From contig NZ_FQYM01000001.1 of assembly GCF_900141705.1 (NCBI RefSeq), positions 1 to 64,000 on the forward strand: a stretch of 64,000 nucleotides of DNA. The letters run 5' to 3'. Below the pieces are notes generated by a model. That model made no database searches. It was not told the origin of the DNA and saw nothing but the letters and a program-made list of their open reading frames with translations. The position numbers were made by a program, and so were the translations under genes. Each line of letters opens with the position of its first letter. Positions within the stretch are counted from its first letter, which is position 1. This document shows positions 7,074 to 15,023 of this stretch, in pieces. This DNA is from Fibrobacter sp. UWP2 (GTDB taxonomy: Bacteria; Fibrobacterota; Fibrobacteria; Fibrobacterales; Fibrobacteraceae).

Positions 7074-8150
7074 ATGCAACTCTCTCTTAAAAAGAAACTC
7101 GCTCTCGAAGCTTACCGCCTTTACCGCCACAACGAAATCAAGGCGCATCCGCTCACGTACTTTTTCTGGGAATGCACACTCCGCTGCAACCTGCACTGCC
7201 TGCACTGCGGTAGCGACTGCGTGAAGGACGCCATCCCAGACATGCCCCGCGAAGACTTCATGGGCGTGCTGGATAAACTCGCCCCGCACATCGACCCGAA
7301 GCATTTTATCGTGGTGATTACCGGCGGCGAACCCTTGATGCGCCCGGACCTCGAGGAATGCGGCCAGGAAATCAAGAAGCGTGGTTACCCCTGGGGTATG
7401 GTCAGCAACGGCCTTGCGATGACCCCCGAACGCTACACCAAGCTGCTGAATGCCGGGCTGCGCTCGCTCACGATTAGCCTGGACGGCCTCAAGGAAAGCC
7501 ACAACCATTTCCGCGGCGCCCCCACGAGTTTCGATAACGCACTCCGCGCCATCGACATGGCCGCCCACACGCAAGGCCTCACCTTCGACGTGATGACCTG
7601 CGTGAACCGCCAGAACCTCAAGGAGCTCCCGAAGATTCTTGACATCCTCCTGAAAATCGGCGTGAAGCGTTGGCGCATCGCGACGGTATTCCCGAAGGGC
7701 CGCGCGAAGGACAATCCGCTGTTCCAGCTCACGAACCAGGAATTCCGCCAGGTGTTCGACTTCATCCGCGAAGTCAAGAAACTGAACGTCATCAACGTGA
7801 ACTACGGCTGCGAAGGCTTCCTCGGCAGCTACGAGAAGGACGCGCGCAACTACCCATTCTTCTGCCGTGCCGGCGTGAACGTCTCTTCCGTGCTTTGCGA
7901 TGGCAGCATTTCTGCCTGCCCGAGCCTGCGCGGCGACTACATCCAGGGTAACATCTACAAGGACGACCTCTGGGATGTGTGGCAGAACCGCTACCAGGTG
8001 ATGCGCGACCGCAGCTGGGCAAAAATCGGCGACTGCAAGACCTGCAAGTACTGGCGCTACTGCGAAGGCTCCAGCCTGCACCTCCGCGACGAAAAAACGA
8101 AAGAATTGGCTTATTGCCATGTAAAACGCTTGGAAGACGCTGGCGCATAA
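7074..8150 (+). CDS. Radical SAM/SPASM protein 1 of the rSAM/lipoprotein cluster
   Basis: A 358-residue cytosolic radical SAM enzyme. The 4Fe-4S/SAM motif CX3CX2C is Cys38-Cys42-Cys45 (CNLHCLHC), with extra Cys at 34 and 49, and the SAM-binding GGEPLMR follows. The C-terminal SPASM domain, which binds auxiliary Fe-S clusters, has Cys264-X12-Gly277-X4-Cys282 and CX2CX5C at 321/324/330, then Cys348. The usual fourth Cys of the CX2CX5CX3C block is Ser. SPASM enzymes typically modify peptides, so the flanking YG-motif lipoproteins are the obvious candidate substrates. The start was chosen because the paralog at 8906 aligns from here and has exactly the same length. No Shine-Dalgarno is visible. 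Confidence 0.88.
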   Translation: MQLSLKKKLALEAYRLYRHNEIKAHPLTYFFWECTLRCNLHCLHCGSDCVKDAIPDMPREDFMGVLDKLAPHIDPKHFIVVITGGEPLMRPDLEECGQEIKKRGYPWGMVSNGLAMTPERYTKLLNAGLRSLTISLDGLKESHNHFRGAPTSFDNALRAIDMAAHTQGLTFDVMTCVNRQNLKELPKILDILLKIGVKRWRIATVFPKGRAKDNPLFQLTNQEFRQVFDFIREVKKLNVINVNYGCEGFLGSYEKDARNYPFFCRAGVNVSSVLCDGSISACPSLRGDYIQGNIYKDDLWDVWQNRYQVMRDRSWAKIGDCKTCKYWRYCEGSSLHLRDEKTKELAYCHVKRLEDAGA

Positions 8151-8198
8151 AATTTTTTTTGTGTATATTAAGTTTAAACGGATCCAAAGGAGTCTAAA

Positions 8199-8903
8199 AT
8201 GCTCTACAAACACTGGAAAAAAATCCTACTTTCGCTAACCGCCTTCTTCTGGGCAAGTTGCGACGATACGGCCTCGGCAAGCAATGAGCCCGAGTCCAGT
8301 TCCTCCGTGGAAGCCCCGAAGTCCAGCGCCGTGACCGGAGGCACATCTTCCAGTTCCACCGAAACAGCCCCGGAATCTAGCGCAACCGACAATCCGGCTT
8401 CGTCCGTAGCGGCTGCAGAAAGTTCCGACACCGAGACTTCGGCGGCCAGCTCCTCCGACACCCCTAACATCGGGAGTTCCAATTCCACGGCCAGGAGTTC
8501 CAGCGCCGAAATGATTGCGCCCAAGTATGGCGTACCGATGAGCTCCAGCATGGTCGCGGCAAAGTACGGCGTCTTGATGCCGTCTGCTACCTGCGAAAAA
8601 GTCGGTTCTAAGCTGACTTGCGATGACGGCGTCACTTGCGACGAGATAGTTTCCGAAACCATGCAGTCCCCCGAATGCACCGGCGATGTCTGCGCCAAGT
8701 ACGGCGTCGTGATTGTCAAGGACACTACCTACAAGTGTGATGACGGCAAAATCTACAAAGCTGCCGAGTTCCGCTCCAAATATGACATTCTGGATGGTGC
8801 CGTCGACCTGTACGGATGCCCGAGCGACATCTGCTGGCCCGACACCCTCGTGGAAGCCCAGCCCTTATACGGTATTTCGAATATGGTAACTCGCCCCCAA
8901 TAA
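8199..8903 (+). CDS. rSAM-associated putative lipoprotein C with five YG motifs
   Basis: A 234-residue putative lipoprotein. Its signal peptide is almost that of lipoproteins A and B (LYKHWKKILLSL, then FWASC with Cys21). A Ser/Ala/Glu linker spans about 26-104. The remainder holds five Tyr-Gly motifs: 110-111 (PKYGVPM), 123-124 (AKYGVLM), 168-169 (AKYGVVI), 205-206 (LYGCPSDICWP) and 224-225 (LYGIS). The fourth matches LYGCPDDIC in lipoprotein A. Two small Cys-rich segments (CDDGVTCDE, YKCDDGKIY) lie between. The gene has a good ribosome site (AAAGGAG), and the second radical SAM gene starts two bases after its stop, so the two are translationally coupled. Confidence 0.78.
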   Translation: MLYKHWKKILLSLTAFFWASCDDTASASNEPESSSSVEAPKSSAVTGGTSSSSTETAPESSATDNPASSVAAAESSDTETSAASSSDTPNIGSSNSTARSSSAEMIAPKYGVPMSSSMVAAKYGVLMPSATCEKVGSKLTCDDGVTCDEIVSETMQSPECTGDVCAKYGVVIVKDTTYKCDDGKIYKAAEFRSKYDILDGAVDLYGCPSDICWPDTLVEAQPLYGISNMVTRPQ

Positions 8904-8905
8904 AA

Positions 8906-9982
8906 ATGAAGCTTGGCATCAAGAAGAAACTTGCGCTCGAAGCACACAGGCTGTACCGTCATAACGAAATCAAGGCGCACCCGCTCACGTACTTCTTTTG
9001 GGAGTGCACGTTGCGCTGCAATTTGCATTGCCAGCACTGCGGTAGCGACTGCGTGGCCGATGCTATCCCCGATATGCCCCGCGAGGACTTTTTCCGAGTG
9101 CTCGACGGCATTGCCCCACATATCGACCCCAAGAATTTTGCCGTGGTGATTACCGGCGGCGAGCCCCTGATGCGCGCCGACCTCGAGGAATGCGGGCAAG
9201 AAATCAAAAGGCGCGGATACGCCTGGGGCATGGTGACAAACGCACTTGCTCTTACGCCCGAACGCTTTGCCAAGCTCATGAACGCAGGGCTTCGCTCGCT
9301 CACCATCAGCCTGGACGGCCTCGAAGAGAACCACACCCTTTTCCGCGGAAACCCCCACAGCTTTGAACGCGCCGTACGCGCAATCCACATGGCGGCAAGC
9401 GTCGAGGAACTCACCTTCGACGTGATGACGTGCGTGAACAAGAAGAACTTAAGCGAACTCCCCCGCATCCACAACCTGCTCGTGAATCTCGGAGTCAGGA
9501 ACTGGAGAGTCTCGAACGTGTTCCCGAAGGGCCGCGCCAAGGACAACCCGCTGTTCATGCTCACGAACGACGAGTTCCGCCAAACTTTTGAATTTATCCG
9601 CGAAGCGAAAAAGAAGCAGATGATCAACGTGAACTACGACTGCGAAGGGTTCCTCGGAAGCTACGAAAAAATCGTCCGCAACAACCCGTTTTTCTGCTGG
9701 GCGGGAGTGAACATCGCATCGGTGCTTTGCGACGGGAGCATTTCGGCATGCCCGAGCCTCCGTGGCGATTACATACAAGGCAACATCTACAAGGACGACT
9801 TCTGGGATGTATGGCAGAACCGCTACCAGGTGATGCGCGACCGCAGCTGGGCAAAAATCGGCGAATGCAAGGATTGCAAATACTGGCGCTACTGCGAAGG
9901 CTCCAGCCTGCATTTACGTGACGAAAAGACAAAGGAACTTGCATACTGCCACGTAGCGAGACTCGAAGCCGCTGGCGTGTAA
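8906..9982 (+). CDS. Radical SAM/SPASM protein 2 of the rSAM/lipoprotein cluster
   Basis: A 358-residue paralog of the enzyme at 7074, equal in length and clearly similar along its whole length. The radical SAM cysteines (CNLHCQHC), GGEPLMR, and the SPASM layout (CDGSISACPSL, then CKDCKYWRYC and a final Cys ten residues from the end) are all conserved; here too the fourth Cys of the CX2CX5CX3C block is Ser. Differences concentrate in the middle of the barrel, around residues 130-260, as expected if the two copies handle different substrates. The ATG lies two bases after the stop of lipoprotein C. A candidate terminator for the opposite strand overlaps its stop codon. Confidence 0.88.
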   Translation: MKLGIKKKLALEAHRLYRHNEIKAHPLTYFFWECTLRCNLHCQHCGSDCVADAIPDMPREDFFRVLDGIAPHIDPKNFAVVITGGEPLMRADLEECGQEIKRRGYAWGMVTNALALTPERFAKLMNAGLRSLTISLDGLEENHTLFRGNPHSFERAVRAIHMAASVEELTFDVMTCVNKKNLSELPRIHNLLVNLGVRNWRVSNVFPKGRAKDNPLFMLTNDEFRQTFEFIREAKKKQMINVNYDCEGFLGSYEKIVRNNPFFCWAGVNIASVLCDGSISACPSLRGDYIQGNIYKDDFWDVWQNRYQVMRDRSWAKIGECKDCKYWRYCEGSSLHLRDEKTKELAYCHVARLEAAGV

Positions 9983-10011
9983 AAAAAAGGGACCGACAAA
10001 AAGTCGATCCC
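9981..10011 (-). terminator. Rho-independent terminator of the CE15 esterase gene
   Basis: On the minus strand a 9-bp stem (GGGATCGAC pairing with GTCGGTCCC, one G-U wobble) with a 5-base T loop is followed by eight T. Read on the plus strand, the same position becomes a C-A mismatch and there is no T run, so the element is oriented for the minus-strand gene. Its T run overlaps the stop codon of the second radical SAM gene. Confidence 0.8.
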
Positions 10012-10036
10012 GCTCTTCTGTACCTTCAAATAAAGC

Positions 10037-11668
10037 TTACTTCAAAGTCGGCGTATCCCAGTCAATCCACTCGCTCTTGCTGAAGTTGATGGTCTGGGTG
10101 TTCTTGCTGTAATCAATCTTACCCGTATTGGCGTCCTTGCCGAGCAGGAATTTGTTCATGAAGTCCTTGACCTCGTCGAACTGTCCGTTGGGGAGCTGGC
10201 AGTGACCGTGACCGCCTTCCTGGCTGTAGGTGTAGTTTTCCGTCACGCCGAGAGCCTTGTAGGTTTCGAGAGAAGCCTGGCCGCAGTAGTTCGACGGTAC
10301 TTCGCCAAGCCATTCCTGACCAGCGTTATCGATGATGAGGAGCGCACGCGGGGCGACCATGCTCACGAGCATGTGCTGGTCGAACGGGAGTGTATTTTCC
10401 TTGCCATCGTAGTTCTTGAAGCTAGAAATCATCCACTTGCCTTCGGTACCTGCACTAGCAAGGCCCTGCACGAACTGCTTGCCCTTCTGCTTATTGACCT
10501 GGGCACCCACGCGCCAGAGGGAAGCGCCACCGGAACCAGATTCCTGCGGAATAGTAAGGGCGATACGTTCATCGAATGCACCCACGGCAAGCGTACCCTT
10601 GCCCCAGCGAGAGCAACCTGTCATGGCGAGGTGATGCACGTCGATACCCGCTTCCGGAGTCTTTTCGAGAGCGTCGATAATGCGGCTTACGCCCCATGCC
10701 CATGCAATGATGGTGCCCTGGCCCTGGTTATAAAGCTGGAAGAACATGCCGCCACCGCTTTCGGGAGCGACGTCATCCGGGTTGAAGGTAATCTGGGCGA
10801 TGTCGAGGCCGTTCGTCGCGTTGCCGAGGCTTCCGCAACCGCCCATCATGCCACCGCCAAAACCGATCATGGCCGGCTTCGGATTGTCCTTCGTACCCGC
10901 GTTGCTGATTTTCACGGAGAACGAACCGGATTTGCCCTTGTCGGTCACCTTGATGGTGAGCTTTCCACCGGAATAGCTGCCTTCCACCTTTTCCGGGTTG
11001 CGCGGCTTTGTACCGAACATGAGCTTTTCGTACATGGCGCCGATTTCTTCACGACGGCACTTCCATTCCGCCTTCGTAGAAATCCTCTTGCCGTCGAGGC
11101 CCATGAACGGGTCCGGGAGCTTGGCGTTGTTTACGCTAGAGGGAATATTGCCAATCTGGCATTCGCTACGGTGGTCTTCCACGAAGTCGTTTGACGGAAT
11201 CGGCGTCACAATGGTGCTGCTGGAGCTCTCCGTGGGAACGGAGCTGCTCATCGGCGGCAGGACTGCGCTAGACGAGGAACGATTGGTATACGAATAGCCG
11301 TGCTCAGAAGACGAGGATACCGGAGGAAACGATATAGAGGAACCGGGAGCCGTCGCGGAAGAGCCAGGCCCCGCATCGGTCACGGAAAGTGGCGGAACTA
11401 CTGCGACAGAACTCAGCGGATCTTGAGCCGCATCGGAGCTCAACGGCAAATCCATGCCCGCAGAGCTCACCTGTGCGAACGGGTCGTTCGGATCAGTGAC
11501 CGCGGAGGACGCTGGTCCAAGCACATCGGAGGAACTGCCCGGATCGGGAGTTACCGCAGTGCATTCTGGTGTGGCACATTCATCTGCGGCGGCAGCATTA
11601 TCGTCACCGCAGGCCCAAATTCCGATAGCAACCAAAACCACCGGAAATAAGAATTTCCTTTTATTCAT
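10037..11668 (-). CDS. Glucuronoyl esterase, carbohydrate esterase family 15, lipoprotein
   Basis: A 543-residue cell-envelope enzyme predicted to cut ester bonds between lignin alcohols and 4-O-methyl-glucuronic acid on xylan. The signal peptide ends in IWAC. A long Ser/Pro linker spans about 40-165. The alpha/beta hydrolase domain then shows the CE15 Ser motif GCSRWGKG, a PQESGSGG segment with the family's conserved Glu, and the C-terminal catalytic His in GGHGHCQLP. The ATG at 11668 was chosen over a TTG six bases upstream because AAGGGG lies at a suitable distance. A GH10 xylanase and a CE1 esterase lie elsewhere in the window, consistent with glucuronoxylan breakdown. Confidence 0.92.
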   Translation of the reverse strand: MNKRKFLFPVVLVAIGIWACGDDNAAAADECATPECTAVTPDPGSSSDVLGPASSAVTDPNDPFAQVSSAGMDLPLSSDAAQDPLSSVAVVPPLSVTDAGPGSSATAPGSSISFPPVSSSSEHGYSYTNRSSSSAVLPPMSSSVPTESSSSTIVTPIPSNDFVEDHRSECQIGNIPSSVNNAKLPDPFMGLDGKRISTKAEWKCRREEIGAMYEKLMFGTKPRNPEKVEGSYSGGKLTIKVTDKGKSGSFSVKISNAGTKDNPKPAMIGFGGGMMGGCGSLGNATNGLDIAQITFNPDDVAPESGGGMFFQLYNQGQGTIIAWAWGVSRIIDALEKTPEAGIDVHHLAMTGCSRWGKGTLAVGAFDERIALTIPQESGSGGASLWRVGAQVNKQKGKQFVQGLASAGTEGKWMISSFKNYDGKENTLPFDQHMLVSMVAPRALLIIDNAGQEWLGEVPSNYCGQASLETYKALGVTENYTYSQEGGHGHCQLPNGQFDEVKDFMNKFLLGKDANTGKIDYSKNTQTINFSKSEWIDWDTPTLK

Positions 11669-11895
11669 AACCAACCCCTTTTTAACACCGTGAATTCGGT
11701 CTTAAAGGTGCTTATAAAATAGATTTGCGCATTTTAAACAAGAATACGCCCCTGCGACAAAGCGTTGTTCGACGTTACAACGTACTGGAGCCGTCGGTGT
11801 GAGCCACAAAGGGCGGATAAAGCCTAAAAAGACCTTATTTTTGGCTTATTTTTGCCAAAAAAGCTTTTTTGTCGGGAGATAATAATAAATTGTAT

Positions 11896-14043
11896 ATGAT
11901 GGATACGCTCAATTTGACAACCAATGAAGAGCACATCGTGAGTGTGCTCTTAAAAAAGAACCCCGAGCTGGACGAGGGTGTTCTCAAGAGCGCCGTTGCC
12001 TTTATCGCCGATGCCCACGACGGCCAGTACCGCAAGAGCGGCATGCCGTACACAGAACACCCCTACGAAGTCGCCAAAATCCTTGCCGACCTGAAACAAG
12101 ACCAGGCGACAGTCCTTGCCGGCCTGTTGCACGACGTGGTGGAAGACACCCCGCACACACTCAAAGAAATTTCTGAAAAATTCGGCGAAGACACCGCCTT
12201 CATGGTGGACGCCGTCACCAAGATCACCGCCGTCCAGGAGGCGAGCAAGACCGCGCAAAAAGCGGGCACCTACAAAAAGCTCATCTCGGCCATGGCCAAG
12301 GACCCGCGCGTCATCATGATCAAAATTGCAGACCGCATCCACAACATGCGCACCATGCAATACATGAAGCCCGAAAAGCGCAAGCAGATTGCCCAGGAGA
12401 CTTTGGACATTTACGTGCCGCTCACCCACCGCTTTGGCTTGTACAAACTCAAAACGGAACTCGAGGACCTGAGTTTCAAGTACGTGAACCCGGTGGAATA
12501 CCAAAAGCTGGTGGACGCCCTTATCGAGGGCAAGGACAAGCGTGAAAAGTACGTGCAATCGGTGATCGGCCCGCTCCAGATTAAGATGGCTCTCGAGGAC
12601 TTCGACTGCACCATCCAGGGGCGCACCAAGAACATTTACAGCATCTACAACAAGATGATCGCCCGCGACTGCCAGTTCGAGGACATCTTCGACATATTCG
12701 CCATCCGCATCATCGTGGAGACCATCCCCGAGTGCTACCTGGCACTGGGCTACGTACACAACCTTTGGACCCCGCTCCAGAGTCGCTTCAAGGACTACAT
12801 CGCGACGCCCAAGCCGAACCTCTACCAGAGCATCCACACGACGGTCATTGGCCCCGAGAACAAAATGGTCGAGGTGCAGATCCGCACCAAGGACATGGAC
12901 CTGACCGCCGAAAAGGGATTCGCCGCCCACTGGGCCTACAAGATGGAAACCCAGCACGAGGGCGAGGAACTTGCCTGGCTCGACCATATGGTCAAGTTGC
13001 AATCCGAAATTAGCGACAGCAAGGAGTACCTGGACTTTTTGAAGGTGGACCTCAAACCCGAGGGCATGACCGTATTCACCCCGAAGGGAACCTCCATCGA
13101 ACTCCCCGACGGAGCCATCGTGCTGGACTTCGCCTTCGCGGTGCATACCGAACTGGGGCTCCACTGCATTGGCGCAAAGATCAACGAAGAAGTGGTGAGC
13201 CTCGACAAGCCCGTACCCCACGGCGCCACCATCCAGATTTTGAAGAGTCCCGCCCAGGAGCCCAGCCCCGAATGGCTCGACATGGTCAAGACAGTCAAAG
13301 CCAAGCAGGAACTGCGCAAGTGGATGAAGACGAGTATTACCCAGCAAGCTCTGGACCTAGGCAAGGAAATTTGGACTCGCGAACTCCGCATGGCCAAAAT
13401 AGAGAAGGACAAACGCCCCCAGGAAGAGGCAATCAACAAGTACTTTGGGACGTTTAGCATGGATGACTTCTTTGAACGTATTGGGCAGGGAGAGCTCCCC
13501 CTGCAAGACGTCCACCGCTTTTTGACGGGCGAAGACATCAACAACAAGGACGCGACCGCGCTCCGGTTCTTCCCCACGTTCAACAAGGACAAAAAAAACG
13601 TTGTCCGGGACGACATGCCCCTAATGATCGGCCACGAGACGAGTCTGCTCATCCACTTTGCCACATGCTGCGGGCCCGTACCCGGCGAGCAGATTGTGGG
13701 CGTGATGCGTCCCAAAATAGGCATCGAGGTCCACAACGTGAACTGTCCAAACCTCAAGGACTTCCCCGTGGAGCAGCTTTTGCCTGTGGACTGGAGCGCC
13801 GACGTTTCACAGCCGTTCATGACGCACCTCACCATCGACACCGACAACCGCAAAAACATTACGCTCGACGTATTGCAGGCCCTCAAAAACGCAGGCTTGT
13901 TCCTGGAACGCATGAGCGTCGCGAGCACCGAACTCTCGGGCAGAATCCGCATGGAGTTCAAGGCGTTCCGCAAGGACCAGGTCGACAGCTACGTGAATCA
14001 CGTACGCAAGATCCATGGCGTTAGGGAGGTGACCAAGGCATGA
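11896..14043 (+). CDS. Bifunctional (p)ppGpp synthetase/hydrolase, RelA/SpoT family
   Basis: A protein of about 715 residues that makes and degrades the stringent-response alarmone. The N-terminal HD hydrolase domain keeps the catalytic pair in LLHDVVEDT (near residues 79-80), so hydrolysis is probably active. The synthetase domain follows, with RTKNIYSIYNKM and EVQIRTKDMD plus GFAAHWAYK. The TGS domain (VFTPKGTSIELPDGA) starts near residue 390, the zinc-finger-like domain has CCGPVPGEQIVG, and an ACT domain ends the protein. The start is uncertain: in-frame TTG codons at 11869 and 11890 are alternatives, since GGGAG lies somewhat far from the ATG pair. The downstream gene overlaps it by four bases. 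Confidence 0.93.
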   Translation: MMDTLNLTTNEEHIVSVLLKKNPELDEGVLKSAVAFIADAHDGQYRKSGMPYTEHPYEVAKILADLKQDQATVLAGLLHDVVEDTPHTLKEISEKFGEDTAFMVDAVTKITAVQEASKTAQKAGTYKKLISAMAKDPRVIMIKIADRIHNMRTMQYMKPEKRKQIAQETLDIYVPLTHRFGLYKLKTELEDLSFKYVNPVEYQKLVDALIEGKDKREKYVQSVIGPLQIKMALEDFDCTIQGRTKNIYSIYNKMIARDCQFEDIFDIFAIRIIVETIPECYLALGYVHNLWTPLQSRFKDYIATPKPNLYQSIHTTVIGPENKMVEVQIRTKDMDLTAEKGFAAHWAYKMETQHEGEELAWLDHMVKLQSEISDSKEYLDFLKVDLKPEGMTVFTPKGTSIELPDGAIVLDFAFAVHTELGLHCIGAKINEEVVSLDKPVPHGATIQILKSPAQEPSPEWLDMVKTVKAKQELRKWMKTSITQQALDLGKEIWTRELRMAKIEKDKRPQEEAINKYFGTFSMDDFFERIGQGELPLQDVHRFLTGEDINNKDATALRFFPTFNKDKKNVVRDDMPLMIGHETSLLIHFATCCGPVPGEQIVGVMRPKIGIEVHNVNCPNLKDFPVEQLLPVDWSADVSQPFMTHLTIDTDNRKNITLDVLQALKNAGLFLERMSVASTELSGRIRMEFKAFRKDQVDSYVNHVRKIHGVREVTKA

Positions 14044-14627
14044 TTACCCCCCTGCACCACAGCGACTACACGCTCAAGAACCGTGCGTTCAACTGCCGCA
14101 TGCGCAACCGCTACTACGAGGAGGTGTACTACGCCTTCCGTGCGCTGTTGCCCGCCGACTCCACGGCGGAATCCACCGGCGAAATAGACCAGGCGTGGTT
14201 GCAGAACCTCGCCAAGGAAGTACGCCGCTACGAGCGCCTGATTACCACCTGCCTTGAATACGCGCAGGCGGCCATTTTCTATGGCAAGGCGGACTACGCG
14301 ACATTGTATTCCAAGGACAAGCGCTGGGGTATTTTGCAAGAGGAAATCTTCCTCGTCCACTTTTTGCAGGAACTGCTCTCCACCATCCGCTACATCATTG
14401 CCCGCCTCGATACCGACAAGATGGTACACGACTGGGGAACCTCCATGCAAGACATGAAATCAAAGCCAGTTCGTACAGGCTTTGTCAACTCCATCCAAGA
14501 AAAGCTTACAGCTATGTCGGCAGCGACCATTGACGAGTTCCGCGACCTGCTCAAGCACCTACTGGACCGATTCCAAATTGGCAACACCCTGTTCGGCACC
14601 GTACAGGATCTACAGAACTTCTATTAG
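14040..14627 (+). CDS. Conserved-looking hypothetical protein coupled to relA/spoT
   Basis: A 195-residue, probably cytosolic and mainly helical protein with no signal peptide or membrane segment. It is rich in aromatic and charged residues (RNRYYEEVYYAF near residue 23, TIRYIIARLDTDKMVHDWG near 120). I recognise no family. Its ATG overlaps the RSH gene stop (ATGA), so its translation depends on it, and nuoA starts 15 bases after its end. It therefore links the alarmone enzyme and the complex I operon on one probable transcript. The last third (residues 140-195) looks like a helical bundle end, and the protein ends in an aromatic residue. Confidence 0.7.
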   Translation: MITPLHHSDYTLKNRAFNCRMRNRYYEEVYYAFRALLPADSTAESTGEIDQAWLQNLAKEVRRYERLITTCLEYAQAAIFYGKADYATLYSKDKRWGILQEEIFLVHFLQELLSTIRYIIARLDTDKMVHDWGTSMQDMKSKPVRTGFVNSIQEKLTAMSAATIDEFRDLLKHLLDRFQIGNTLFGTVQDLQNFY

Positions 14628-14642
14628 GCGAAAGGCAAGAGA

Positions 14643-15023
14643 ATGTCAGAATACATAATATTATCCATTTTCCTTTTCCTAGGTGCATTCATCGCCGCAG
14701 CGGCGACAGTCACCGGCCTTGTGCTCGGCTACCGCACAAAGAACACCAAGAACAAGATGGCCCCCTACGAATGCGGCATGGAGACCATCGGCAACGCGCG
14801 TATACAATTCAAGGTGGGCTACTACCTGTTCGCCTTGCTCTTCCTCGTGTTCGACATTGAAGCACTCTTTTTGTTCCCGGTCATGATGAACTTCAAAGCC
14901 ATTATGGCGGGGCAAACCCCGCTCGCGCCCGCGATTGTCGTCATTGACCTCGTGATATTTATGGCTATCCTTGTATCTGGCCTCGCCTACGCCTGGAAAA
15001 AAGGAATTCTCAAATGGGAATAA
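14643..15023 (+). CDS. nuoA: NADH-quinone oxidoreductase subunit A
   Basis: A 126-residue membrane subunit of complex I with three transmembrane helices (about 3-28, 60-82 and 92-116). The family signatures YECG (residues 40-43) and [15 protein letters not shown] (about 65-80) are present; the acidic residues in the second are part of the proton/quinone region. It is the first nuo gene and overlaps nuoBC by ten bases. Confidence 0.95.
   Translation: MSEYIILSIFLFLGAFIAAAATVTGLVLGYRTKNTKNKMAPYECGMETIGNARIQFKVGYYLFALLFLVFDIEALFLFPVMMNFKAIMAGQTPLAPAIVVIDLVIFMAILVSGLAYAWKKGILKWE

Larger units (their letters stand above)
7074..9982 (+). repeat. Tandem duplication of the rSAM gene (7074-8150 and 8906-9982)
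   Basis: The two radical SAM genes have identical length (1077 bases), lie 1832 bases apart in direct orientation, and stay very similar at DNA level. For example, about 59 bases near 7975 and 9807 differ at one position. The lipoprotein genes preceding them also share their first 25 or so codons. The unit lipoprotein-rSAM therefore seems to have been duplicated in tandem. Confidence 0.8.

Noticed and set aside
7050-8213. 387-codon open frame on the minus strand, antisense to rSAM 1
   Set aside because: It covers a gene with clear radical SAM and SPASM motifs. Its Ala/Val/His-rich product looks like the usual antisense shadow of GC-rich third positions, and a similar shadow exists opposite rSAM 2.
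8270-8510. Ser-rich coding repeats in lipoprotein C considered as a DNA tandem repeat or phase-variable tract
   Set aside because: The codons vary and no exact repeat unit is seen; the same Ser/Glu linkers occur in most lipoproteins here, so it is a protein linker.
5976-9982. rSAM cluster considered as a classic RiPP (bacteriocin) operon
   Set aside because: There is no short precursor peptide, RiPP recognition element, peptidase or ABC exporter; the only candidate substrates are full lipoproteins with signal peptides.
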